Assembly (NCBI GenBank): GCA_933207985.1
Contig: OW240913.1
Span: 275,614,983 to 275,678,982, forward strand
Origin: Pelobates cultripes
Lineage: Eukaryota > Chordata > Amphibia > Anura > Pelobatidae
DNA: 64,000 nt
Direction of reading: 5' to 3'
Shown: piece after piece, positions 23,518-33,720 of the stretch
Position numbering within the stretch: the first letter of the stretch is position 1
Layout of the letters: the number at the start of each line of letters is the position of its first letter
The notes under the pieces: model-generated
The model's database searches: none
The model's input: only the letters and a program-made list of their open reading frames with translations
Told to the model about the DNA's origin: nothing
Translations under genes and position numbers: made by a program

Positions 23518-23640
23518 TTCAGACCTGTGGAAGAGAGGAAAACTCTTGAAAGCTTGTCTTTGAAATACTATGTTAGTCAAATAAAAAAGGTATCATTGCA
23601 CACTGCAATATTCATCTTCGCATCTTGTCTACTGGACTAA
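23518..23640 (+). repeat. Degenerate hammerhead-like module (left arm only)
   Basis: CTGTGGA, short stem AGAG/CTCT, then GAAAGCTTGTC, followed downstream by an AATAAAAAAGG-type block. It has the same order of elements as the other modules but weak boxes. The call rests mainly on architecture. Confidence 0.3.
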
Positions 23641-23699
23641 TATAGCTAATCCAAAATATATATATACAATACAAAGTTCCTTGCACTCACATTTAATGT

Positions 23700-23945
23700 T
23701 TTTTGTGCCTCAATATTAGGCTTGCCGGGAGCCAGTCCTTGTAGGGATCTTGGTATAGACAAATTCGAAATGCAGGCTGCACTCACGGTCTTTAAATTTC
23801 AATGGTGTTTATTTCATCAAACAGACAGATCAACGTTTCGGTCCTCACAGGGACCTTCCTCAGGATCAAGTAGCCGAATATCCGAATTGCCCGAAATTCG
23901 TCCAAATTCAAATTCGGACCGAAACGAATTGCACATGTCTAATAA
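23700..23945 (-). repeat. Repeat with well-formed hammerhead-like core plus hairpin-repeat end
   Basis: On the minus strand (23863 to 23831): CTGAGGA, a 5-bp stem GGTCC/GGACC, then GAAACGTT. The flanks before and after are both GATC, which can pair as stem I. The only departure in the core boxes is CTGAGGA for CTGATGA. 23875-23944 is a copy of the element end seen at 10020-10083. Confidence 0.5.
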
Positions 23946-24439
23946 GTAATTTATCACCAGTTTCCTTAAAAGTATAGGGTCAGGTGCACGTTATTTCTTT
24001 CCTGTCTTGGTAAAGTTTACTCACATTATGAATTTGTGAGAAAAAAAAATCTCATCTTTCCTCTTGGTATGTTTAAAAGCCTCACCATGCATGACAAAAT
24101 ATACAAATTATTTATTACTGCAAGTATAAAAAAAATGCACAAGTGCTAAAAGCACACATAGAGATTCAGGGTAAGTATATGCGAATGAGACTCACAATCA
24201 TTAAGGAAGAAGCAGCCTGTCTATGAGTTGATTTTCCTCTAACCTAGAGTGTGTTTCAAAAACTGCCTTGACCAATGTGAGTATGCAGATGGAATTTCTG
24301 TACAAAATAGAAACACATGTTAAAGGTAAACAATAACAGAGTATTCTTCCCCAGAATGCTTAGCTTTAGTCTAAAAACTAACTAAAATAACCCTTGCAGT
24401 GATTTGGAGGGTGAGGGGGTGGGGGGGAATGTAGAAAGG

Positions 24440-24848
24440 CATATTTTTTAACTAAATCTAATGATTTGATCTAAAATGGGAAAAATATGTAAAATAGCAA
24501 TTATAAATATATATGTATTTGCAATTAGATCTAAATTACTGTTCATTGCTGCCTGTGTCATAGTGATTTACTAATTTATCCCAAGTAAGATTCCATAATA
24601 CATATGCCAGCATGTCTTATTGTCTCTCAATTCCAGTGAGACATTGTATGGACATTTATTTTCAACTAATTAAACAATCAGTGATTTTCATATCAGACCC
24701 CAAATGTATGCATCACAGTAATGTGTTCAGCATGTGATACTATTACATTTGATCAAATGCAAGATGTTTTCATCCTGATGTTGTGCAATTCTCCCCAACA
24801 AAATCACTGAAGGGAGCATCAAAGATGAAAAAAGCAGGTGTAATTTAA
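24440..24848. repeat. Island shared by both arms
   Basis: About 370-400 bp nearly identical (2-3 differences by eye over ~370 bp) to the reverse complement of 30458-30860, with non-matching sequence on both sides in each arm. No gene. Confidence 0.85.
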
Positions 24849-26236
24849 ATGCTGATTAAGACACATAACACTGGCAGACATTCCTTGAGGTTACTCTGTG
24901 TTATGCTTTCAATGGTTCATTTTAAAGTCATATTCTCTAAACCTCACAGATATTTTTTTTCTAGAGCCAAAATCTCCAAGGTACTCAGAATAAGGGCTGA
25001 GATATCCAGACTACTCTGTGCTGATTTTATAAATACCCTCTGAAGCCAATTTTTATGTAATGTAACCACAGGAAAATATGCACATTGAGAATATAATCAC
25101 ATTACCATATATGTGTAAAGCACCTACCAAAAATGCAAATGCAGTTATTTTGTCCAACGTTTATGTAAGGAAACCAAGTATATTTAAACCTCATTCGGTA
25201 GTTTCCTCCAGAACCGCCAGAGCCTTAGTGATTATAGCCCTCCGTTCGGTAGATAAAGTAGACGAACCATATCGTAATCCCAATAGCTTCACAAGATGAT
25301 TCCCTTAGTGAAACACAAAAATCCCCAAACATCAGCCGAAGTCAAGAAGAAGGGTACAAAATGAACTAACTTTTAATGGGTCACACAGGCTTTTATGCAA
25401 GTCCCCATGCAAGGGGAGATCCCTCAGGGAGGGACAAATATTAACCAATCACGTACTGTAAAAACATAACACACACCCACAGTTCCCTCCCCTAGCTCTG
25501 GAGATAATTAAGTCTGATAAAATAATAACTTAATATTCTGCAGGCAGAAAAATCACCTTTTTCCCAAATAACTGGGACACCCCTTCATACTTGGCGTATC
25601 CCGACAAATAACATGTCCCCTGATAGCCCTGATCTGGGTGACCAACATATCCGAATTTCACCCAGATCGGTTCAGGGGTTCGCAAAAACTATGGAGGTCT
25701 TCTGTGACCGGCTCAACCTGGGCTATATGCCCAAAACAGTTCCATGAGTTTGGTGGGTTTTGCCGGTCACTTTAGAAAGAGGAGAAAAACGAACAAACTA
25801 CCGAATGGATCCCGCTGGCTCTTAGCAGCAGTCGTTCCCCTCTGTCGAATGCACCAAAAAAACGAATAGCACTCTTCTAGCTATTCGGTAAGTAGAGTTC
25901 CAGTGTTCGTCTGTTTGAGACCGGTGTTCAGGAAGTCGAGTGTCCGATTTCAGTTCCATACACTCGACGACCAAGTCCCGCTGCCTTTGTTCGCATGAAC
26001 AAAGATGGCTGCGGTTTTCTCTGCCACGTGGCGTTCAGCAGTACGAACGCTGGCCGCACAGACAGAGGCATCAATTGAAGCAGTCTTTGATGTTCAACAA
26101 GCCAGGGGGGTGGTCTTTGTTCGGTAGTTACATCTACCGAATGCAATAGGCAGAAATAGTGTACTAAAAGGGGGATTTCTTCAGTTTATTAACACTATTT
26201 TTTAATTTTCACATAAGATTGGGTAGGAGCAGTTGA
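24849..26236. other. Left-arm-only segment, unclassified repeat
   Basis: Non-matching to the right arm. From about 25180 it is richer in CpG and has recurrent ttcggta/taccgaa motifs (25196, 25245, 25885, 26120), suggesting the regulatory part of a mobile element. No LTR ends, primer site or protein were found, so no class is assigned. Confidence 0.4.
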
Positions 26237-26311
<75 letters not shown>

Positions 26312-26333
26312 TATATATATATGTACATATATA
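26237..26333. repeat. (CT)n(AT)n microsatellite
   Basis: About 13 CT then about 30 AT/TA dinucleotides with few interruptions, directly outside the central repeat. A shorter TA run sits in the equivalent place at 29085-29120. Confidence 0.95.
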
Positions 26334-26340
26334 ACAAAGA

Positions 26341-27706
26341 GAATAATCCTGCACTCCATATGACAAAAAATTAGTGTGCCCGGTGCTTGTCCAGCAAAAT
26401 ACAAAAAGGAAAATAAGATAGCACTCTCAGGACTATAGAAAAAATAAATAAAACTTAACTTTTAATTAGCTTATACAAAAAAAATCAACTTTTCAGTCTG
26501 TTAACCACAGACTTTCATCAGGATTAATACATAAAAATTCATACCTTACATATATAGTACAATACATATTGGCAATCAACTTACCCACCACCAAAACGAT
26601 TATCTCCCTGTCAGCCCAGTCTGGAGCTCACATGGGTTCGGCCGGCAACGGAGCGTGCGTCAATGACGTCATCACGCGACGCCGGCGTCATGACGTCATC
26701 ACGCGAGCAAACAGCCGGCAGCATAATGGGGAGATTGTTGCTATGGAAAGAAGCTTCCTAGCAACCAATAAAAACAAAACACAAATGCACTGGAAACCAA
26801 AACATTCAAATGATTCAATTAGGCAAATACAAAATAGAGACATAATTAGCTACTATGAAGCCCAACATTATTACAAACAGGGCATACTCATGCTACATAT
26901 TATAAAGAAACCACATGCTGACAAAACTGTATGGCAAAACAAAGTACTCAAATCTCAGACCTTAAGCATGGAAAAAAAGGGTTAACAATATATATATAAA
27001 AATATACCAAACAGAGAGAAAAAAAAAAGAAAAGAAGGAAAAAGCAACTGAAACCAGAATAAACTAATAATACATTGACTAGTGGCTCTAGCAGGCATAT
27101 ATTGCTGACATTAAATTGGAACTACCCCTAACTGTATGTGAGAATGCATATCGTTGTCCAAACACCTGATACTCTCACAATGTAGGTGAAGGATATACAT
27201 ATCAATATAACTTAGTACCTTCATAATGAGGCATCATAATGGGTAAGTGCCTTTCCCCCAGGGTGGGCATCAATACCCATTCTTAATATTGTCTCGTCTT
27301 CAAAGAGTGCCACCCAGTGTACTCTATGTCTAGGCAACCAATAAACAATGACCCATACTGTCAAGAGCCTATAATCAATAAGTATAATCATATTAAAATA
27401 TAAAATATAAAACAATAGAAAAATATATAGACAAAAAGACTACACTGGGGGATAAAACATCCCTGATAATGCGAGTTGGGTGACACCACCCAAAACGATA
27501 TAGACCCAGCTCATGTAGTAAAAAGCAATATTCCTCCACAAAATCACTGCCTGTATATCCCAAGAGAAAGGGAAAAGGACCAACATATAACTGGACACCG
27601 GTCGAAGTGGCTGACCCCCAGGGCGGGCCACTTTCGCCTATTCCAGAATGGATCAGGTTACATACAAAAATTATAAAAAGACAGATAGTGAATATTTTTC
27701 ATTAAG
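26341..27706 (-). mobile_element. Central repeat, left copy (hammerhead-bearing, possibly Penelope-like)
   Basis: Inverted partner of 27786-29084. On the minus strand it runs from the centre outward to a hammerhead-like motif and ends near a TA microsatellite. The interior has a CpG-rich patch with two direct copies of gacgtcatcacgcgac-like sequence at 26660-26705. No RT or GIY-YIG domain is visible, so at best it is a non-autonomous relative of hammerhead-carrying Penelope-like elements. The open frame 26569-26985 is not conserved in the other copy. Confidence 0.5.
26488..26521 (-). ncRNA. Hammerhead ribozyme-like motif (left central copy)
   Basis: Minus strand: intact CTGATGA (26521-26515), stem II AGTCTG/CAGACT with a 7-nt loop, then GAAA followed by AGTTGATT. 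The AATC before the first box and GATT after the cleavage region can pair as stem I. Stem III would be minimal and its ACGT palindrome has become AAGT. Activity is therefore doubtful for this copy. Confidence 0.5.
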
Positions 27707-27785
27707 AGGTGGAGATCGAAAAAAGATGCTCCTCCAACGGGAATTATTTTGGATTAGAACATTACAAACTGTCTATCCTGATGGA
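27707..27785. other. Unpaired centre of the palindrome
   Basis: 79 bp with no counterpart between the two arms. The arms close in with the same AT-rich flank on both sides. I see no gene or recognised element in it. Confidence 0.85.
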
Positions 27786-29082
27786 CTTAATGAAAAATAT
27801 TCACTATCTGTCTTTTTATAATTTTTGTATGTAACCTGATCCATTCTGGAATAGGCGAAAGTGGCCCGCCCTGGGGGTCAGCCACTTCGACCGGTGTCCA
27901 GTTATATGTTGGTCCTTTTCCCTTTCTCTTGGGATATACAGGCAGTGATTTTGTGGAGGAATATTGCTTTTTACTATATGAGCTGGGTCTACATCGTTTT
28001 GGGTGGTGTCACCCAACTTGCATTATCAGGGATGTTTTATCCCCCAGTGTAGTCTTTTTGTCTATATATTTTTCTATTGTTTTCTATTTTATATTTTAAT
28101 ATGATTATACTTATTGATTAGATGCTCTTGACAGTATGGGTCATTGTTTATTGGTTGCCTAGACATAGAGTACACTGCGTGGCACTCTTTGTAGTTGGGA
28201 CAATATGAAGCATGGGTATTGATGCCCATCCTGGGGGAAAGGCACTTACCCATTATGATGCCTCATTATGAAGGTACTAAGTTATATTGATATGTATATC
28301 CTTCACCTACATTGTGAGAGTATCAGGTGTTTGGACAACGATATGCATTCTCACATACAGTTAGGGGTAGTTCCAATTTAATGTCAGCAATATATGCCTG
28401 CTAGAGCCACTAGTCAATGTATTATTAGTTTATTCTGGTTTCAGTTGCTTTTTCCTTCTTTTCTTTTTTTTTTTCTCTCTGTTTGGTATATTTTTATATA
28501 TATATTGTTAACCCTTTTTTCCCATGCTTAAGGTCTGAGATTTGGGTACTTTGTTTTGCCATACAGTTTGTGGTTTCTTTATAATATGTAGCATGAGTAT
28601 GCTCTGTTTGTAATAATGTTGGGCTTCATAGTAGTTAATTATGTCTCTATTTTGTATTTGCCTAATTGAATCATTTGAATGTTTTGGTTTCCAGTGCATT
28701 TGTGTTTTGTTTTTATTGGTTGCTAGGAAGCTTCTTTCCATAGCAACAATCTCCCCATGATGCTGCCGGCTGGTTGCTCGCGTGATGACGTCATGACGCC
28801 GGCGTCGCGTGATGACGTCATTGACGCACGCTCCGACGCCGGCCGAACCCACGTGAGCTCCAGACCGGGCTGACAGGGAGAGACAATCGTTTTGGTGGTG
28901 GGTAAGTTGATTGCCAATATGTATTGTACTATATATGTAAGGTATGAATTTTTATGTATTAATCCTGATGAAAGTCTGTGGTTAACAGACTGAAACGTCA
29001 ATTTTTTTTTTGTATAAGCTAATTAAAAGTTAAGTTTTATTTATTTTTTCTATAGTCCTGAGAGTGCTATCTTATTTTCCTT

Positions 29083-29084
<2 letters not shown>
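27786..29084 (+). mobile_element. Central repeat, right copy
   Basis: Faces the left copy across 79 bp. It differs from it by about 8 changes in ~185 bp (28735-28918 against 26563-26746), clearly more than the outer arms. It lacks about 60 bp next to the outer end that the left copy has at 26341-26400. It keeps the better hammerhead-like motif. Confidence 0.55.
28965..29000 (+). ncRNA. Hammerhead ribozyme-like motif (right central copy)
   Basis: CTGATGA at 28965-28971, a stem II of AGTCTG/CAGACT (28973-28991) with loop TGGTTAA, GAAA at 28992-28995, then CGTC. All conserved core boxes of a type I hammerhead are intact. A15.1-U16.1 would close a stem III of only ACGT with no loop, which fits small hammerheads of Penelope-like elements that act as dimers. 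The cut would fall after C28999. Stem I is weak here. Not tested. Confidence 0.6.

Positions 29085-29120
<36 letters not shown>
29085..29120. repeat. (TA)n microsatellite
   Basis: About 17 TA dinucleotides at the outer end of the right central repeat. Confidence 0.95.
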
Positions 29121-30457
29121 CCTTGTTGGAAGTGCACTCACAGGACTCGATACTGTTGCCAAAAATGTGCCATTTATTCAAGTTTCAAAAGTTGATTACA
29201 TAGCAATCTATACTTATTATTTACAGTTAACTATTCAAAAGCATTTTCAGATTTTAATTTCAAAGATCACATACAAAGACCTTATTATTAATGTGCAAAA
29301 CAAATGTATACTAAAAGACAAATATTTAAGGGGGGGGGGAGAAAGAGAATGTAGAAAAATAAAAATGAGGGGAACCCAGCTCCCCTTCCCTGGCGTCTCT
29401 CAATTCCTCCCACCCATCTTGGCTTGTATGGCTTGGTTAGATTACCTGGGTTAACCTGACTATGTAGTCAACACATGGAACCCAAATCTGCTGGCAATCG
29501 TCTGTAGTCTCATTCAGCGCTGTAGTCAAAGACGCCATGCAATAGACCTCCTCCACTCTCCCAATCCACTGCTGGAGAGTTTGCACATCAGAATTCCCCC
29601 CACATTACTGGTCTTTTTTTGAGTTTAATAAATGCTTTGTGAGTTATATTTTTATATCAGGATATTGGAGTTGTCTGACCACCTCCATAATTTTAAAGAA
29701 CCGGTCAAACAAGGGAGGGATAGGGACATCCCTCCCCAGTCATTTGAATATGGGACATGTGGGTTCTCCATTAATTCAAGGGGGCACTAGTTATTGTTAC
29801 AGAGCTGCTATCCATGCCATATTATTTAAAAACTCCAGTTACCAGGTCAAAATATTTGTGTGTCGGCAGGACTGAAGGTGTGTCTTGTTGTTATGAGGGC
29901 CAAATGGTTATATTTGGCCACGTACAGTGTTGTCCTTCTCATCTTACCAGGAATGAACATACCTGATATGAGTGAACTAGAAAGTTAGTTCTCTTGTTTT
30001 CTTCTTCTTAACTGATTTGTGAATAGTTTGTTTTGCTTTACAGGGATATGGCCTTCATTAGATTAGTATTAAGATCATCCCCATCTACTAGGTATACTTT
30101 TATAGGGCTGCTAAGGCTAAGGCTCGGGCGGTTCTTCTGAAATAGGGATTTAGATACATAGTTCCTTGGTAAACATAAGTGTTTGAAAAATTTTGCATTT
30201 TTAAAGCGTGGGCCAGGCATACATCTAATGGGATGTTTCAATGCTTCAATACCCCTTGTCCGGGGACGGATAGGTGGTTCAGAAGGGAAACCCTTAATGA
30301 AACAGACGGTCTTGTCGTCAGCTCAAAATTACCCCGGTCGACGGATCTCGGGATCGCTGGGTTAATGTGCTCCGGTAATATCTGCATTAAGGAAATTGGA
30401 GCATAACACAAGTGCCCTCAACTGTGCTCACTCTGCCGCAAGTCTGATCAGCATCAT
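29121..30457. other. Right-arm-only segment, no gene seen
   Basis: Unrelated to left 24849-26236. It has a G run at 29331-29339 and small frames (29167-29454, 29639-29875, 30038-30241) without recognisable domains. A CpG-richer piece lies at 30255-30370. Origin unknown. Confidence 0.45.
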
Positions 30458-30860
30458 AAATTACACCTGCTTTTTTCATCTTTGATGCTCCCTTCAGTGA
30501 TTTTGTTGGGGAGAATTGCACAACATCAGGATGAAAACATCTTGCATTTGATCAAATGTAATAGTATCACATGCTGAACACATTACTGTGATGCATACAT
30601 TTGGGGTCTGATATGAAAATCACTGATTGTTTAATTAGTTGAAAATAAATGTCCATACAATGTCTCACTGGAATTGAGAGACAATAAGACATGCTGGCAT
30701 ATGTATTATGGAATCTTACTTGGGATAAATTAGTAAATCACTATGACACAGGCAGCAATGAACAGTAATTTAGATCTAATTGCAAATACATATATATTTA
30801 TAATTGCTATTTTACATATTTTTCCCATTTTAGATCAAATCGTTAGATTTGTTAAAAAAA
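30458..30860. repeat. Island shared by both arms (right copy)
   Basis: Reverse complement of 24440-24848. The match fades at about 30860-30895 in a C-rich stretch that pairs loosely with the G-rich run at left 24410-24430. Confidence 0.85.
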
Positions 30861-31599
30861 TAAAGTTAATTCTAAAGTCCCCCACCCCCTCACCCATTTT
30901 AATAAAAAATTAACCCCTTTGCCAATTTATCACTGACTAAGCTGATCAATTGGCAGGGATACATTTTAGATGATCTGATTTTTTTTTTACACCCTGATAA
31001 TTCTTTTTTTTTTTTTAACCACTCAGGTTAAAAAATTAACTAATAAAAATTTCCTTATATATTTAGCTATTGGGTAAGTTAGTGAATTTTGGATTTGGCG
31101 TTGGCAACTTTTTAACTTTAAAAAAATTTTAAAATAAACTATAAAAAGTAAAAAATACCAAAAAAATGTTTTTTTTCTAAAAAATCAAAAAAAACTTTAC
31201 CAGACAAAAAAAATTAACGTTCCCTGCCTATACTTTAAGGAAACTAAGATCAAGTACTTATACTGTGCAATTTTTTTTTTAACCCCTGAGGATTAACTTT
31301 TTATTTATTTTTTAACCCTCAGGGGTTCAATTTATTTAATTAATTAAAATATTTTATAACTATATATTTTGCTAGCTGGGGTGGGTGGGAGTTATGGGAA
31401 AATGGGGAATTTACTGTTAGTGCTGCGTACTGCTAGTTAGGGGTTAACGGTAAAAAAAAAGCTTAGAAAAATGTTAAATCTGTAAAAAAGTTTTAAGAAA
31501 GTTAAGGAAAGTTTAAAAAAAATTAATAAGCAAAACAAAAGTTTAAAAACTAGTTTTTAAAAGTAAAAAAGTTATAAAAAGTAAAAAAATACATTTTAA
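30861..31599. other. Right-arm-only A/T-rich segment, possible piggyBac-like terminus
   Basis: At 30910 the sequence TTAACCCCTTTGCC begins a region with atcac and gctgatcaattgg motifs, like the TTAACCCTTT...GATCA subterminal motifs of the outer piggyBac element. The rest is poly-A/poly-T-rich (31000-31590) with no gene. Confidence 0.35.
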
Positions 31600-32278
31600 A
31601 TATGCTCATTACCACTACACCTGGAACAAACTAGAGAAAAAATTATCCCACGCCAAGGTTCAAAATATGCCTTTTGAATTACCCCAGGGTGTATTCTTTA
31701 ATAAATAGTTTGTGTTTGTGGGGAAGTTTCAATAACCAACCGTCTAAACTACTCCAAATTGGAACATGGACACAGCGTAAAACTTCAAAGTTAGAAAAAA
31801 ACTGAATGGCTGCATCTCAAATGCGCCCCTTCAACATCCACATATACCTGGCAAAGGTACATACAGGGGTATTGCTGTACTCAGCCGACATAGCTGAGCA
31901 ACATATGAAGTATTATACAGTCGTAGCACACATAAGGTTTGCAAAATATACTGTGCAAACTCACTTGTATGTCAAAAAGGCAGAAAAAACGCTTATTACC
32001 ACTACATCTGGTACAAGCTAGCGGAAAAATGATCCCACGCTAAGGTTCAAAATATACCTTTTGAAATACCCTGGGATGTCTTCTTTAAGAAATGGTATGG
32101 CTTTATGGGGTATTTGGATTATATAGCCTGGTAAAATACTCTAAAATGGGACATAGGCACAGCATAAAAATTCAAAGTTTGGAAAAAACTGGAATGGCTG
32201 TGTCCCAAATGTGCCCCTCCGATGTCCACACATACCTGTCAAAGGTACATACGGGGGTATTGCTGTACTCAGCCGACA
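31600..32278 (+). repeat. ~386-bp satellite, two units (right arm only)
   Basis: Two tandem copies: acctggcaaaggtacata at 31847 recurs as acctgtcaaaggtacata at 32233, and the block ending ggggtattgctgtactcagc recurs likewise. Unit length and the ggggta...tgtact block resemble the outer ~393-bp satellite, so these look like diverged relatives. Confidence 0.8.
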
Positions 32279-33144
32279 TGGGGTTACAGACACTAAGGGA
32301 TACTGGGAGGCAATAGGGGACACTTAGAGATCTGGGAACACTGACACACTAGGGGGCACTGAGACACTAGTGGACACTGGGAGACATAGGGACACTTGGG
32401 GACACTGAGACACTAGGGGGCACTTGGAGACATGGGGATGGTGAGAGACATTGGGACACTAGGAGACATGAAGACACTGAGACACTGGGGAACATGGGGA
32501 CCCTGAGACACTAGGGACACAGTGGGCCATGTCTCCCAGTGGCCCCTAGTCTCTCAGTGTCCTCATGTCTCCCAGCCAGTGTCTCAGTGTCCCCATGTCT
32601 CCCAGTGTCCCTGGTGTCTCTCAGGGACCCTAGGGTCTCAGTGTCCCCTAGTCTCTCAGTGTCCCCAAGTGTCTCAGTGTCCTCATGTTTCCCCAAATGT
32701 CTCAGTGTCCCCAGGTTTCCCAGTGTCTCCTAGTGTCTCAGTGTCCCCATGTCTCTCAGTGTCCCAATGGCTCTGAGTGTCCCCTAGTTTCCTAGTGACA
32801 TGGGGACACTTGGAGACATGGGGACTCAGACTCTAAGGAACACTGGGAGATATGGGGACACAAACACTAGGGTACACTGGGCGACATGGGGACACTGAGA
32901 CACTAGGGGACACTGATAGACATGGGGACACTGGGGGACACAGGGAGACATGGGGGCACTGGGTGACTTTGAGACCTGGGGTACTCCCAGTGTCCCCATG
33001 TCTCCAAGCCAGTGTCCTTAGTGTCTCAGTGTCCCCATGTCTCCCAATGTCCCTGGTGTCCATAGTATGCCAGTGTTTCCTAGTCTCCCAGAGTCCCCTA
33101 GTCTCCCAGTGTCCCCATGTCTTCCAGTGTCTCAATGTCCCCTA

Positions 33145-33262
33145 GTATAAAATAAAAAAATCTCAGGCACTCACTGTGATAGATTTAAGCAGGTTTATTG
33201 AACACCACAATGTTTCAACCTGTACCCAGGTCTTTATCAAGTCTCCAGTGTCCCCTATCTAT
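33145..33262 (-). repeat. Hammerhead-like module 2 in the minisatellite (right)
   Basis: Mirror of 21310-21427. On the minus strand (core 33242-33209) it keeps GAAAC and the GACCTG stem. Confidence 0.45.
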
Positions 33263-33444
33263 CACAGTATCCCCTAAGTATCACAGTGTCTCAGTGTCCC
33301 ATGTCTCCCAGTGTCCCTGGGGTCTCTTAGTGTCTGTAGTGTCTCAGTGTAGTTAGTGTCTCAGTGTCCCCTTGTCTCCCAGAGTCCCCTAGTATCCCAG
33401 TATTCCCATGTCTCCCAGTGCGCCCAAGTGTCTCAGTGTCCCCT

Positions 33445-33562
33445 AGCATAAAATAAAAAATCTCAGGCACTGATTGTGATAGATTTAAGCAGGCTTATTG
33501 GACACCGCAATGTTTTGACCTGTACCCAGGTCTTTATCAAGTCTCCAGTGTCCCCTATGTAT
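33445..33562 (-). repeat. Hammerhead-like module 1 in the minisatellite (right)
   Basis: Mirror of 21010-21126, core at 33542-33509 with the same AAAAC change. The 300-bp spacing between modules is also kept. Confidence 0.45.
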
Positions 33563-33720
33563 CACAGTGTCCTCTATGTCTTTCAGTGTCCCCATGTCTC
33601 TCAGTTTCTCAATGTCTCTCAGTGTCCCCTTGTGACATGGGGACATTGGGAGACATGGGGACACAGACACTAAGGGACTGGGAGACATGGGGACACAGAC
33701 ATGCCCACTTTTTTGGTATG

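Larger units (their letters stand above)
22698..24439. other. Left-arm-only segment, no gene
   Basis: This stretch has no counterpart in the right arm, where 30860-32278 stands instead. It holds a 189-bp hAT element, two hammerhead-like modules and T-rich runs (23250-23340). No supported coding sequence. Confidence 0.65.
89..27706. repeat. Left arm of giant inverted duplication
   Basis: Reads as the reverse complement of 27786-54030. The outermost bases after the gap pair with the bases ending at 54030, and the innermost (ending 27706) pair with those starting at 27786. Checkpoints of left plus right coordinate are about 54119 at the outer end, 54473 at the CR1 element (17115/37358), 55304 near 24846/30458 and 55492 at the centre. 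The shifts come from insertions and deletions in one arm. Peptides of the piggyBac blocks are identical in both arms. Confidence 0.97.
32279..33720. repeat. 18-bp-unit minisatellite with strand switches, right copy
   Basis: Mirror of 20760-22300 with the same blocks in reverse order: G-rich to 32520, C-rich to 32790, G-rich to 32972, C-rich to about 33628, then G-rich. A stretch of about 60-70 bp near left 20890-20970 is shortened here, so the two copies differ in unit number. Confidence 0.93.

Noticed and set aside
25180..26180. LTR of a retrovirus-like element
   Set aside because: No TG...CA ends with target duplication, primer-binding site or associated protein could be identified.
26569..26985. 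138-residue frame in the central repeat
   Set aside because: The other copy has frameshifting 2-bp differences in the same place, and there is no domain.
27661..27830. Palindrome as a single raw-read adapter artefact
   Set aside because: Arms differ by substitutions, a TE insertion with target duplication and large swapped blocks, which a fold-back read would not show. A haplotype misjoin remains possible and is listed as a finding.
30245..30420. CpG-rich stretch as an rRNA or other RNA gene fragment
   Set aside because: No stretch I could match with confidence to rRNA, 7SL or tRNA.
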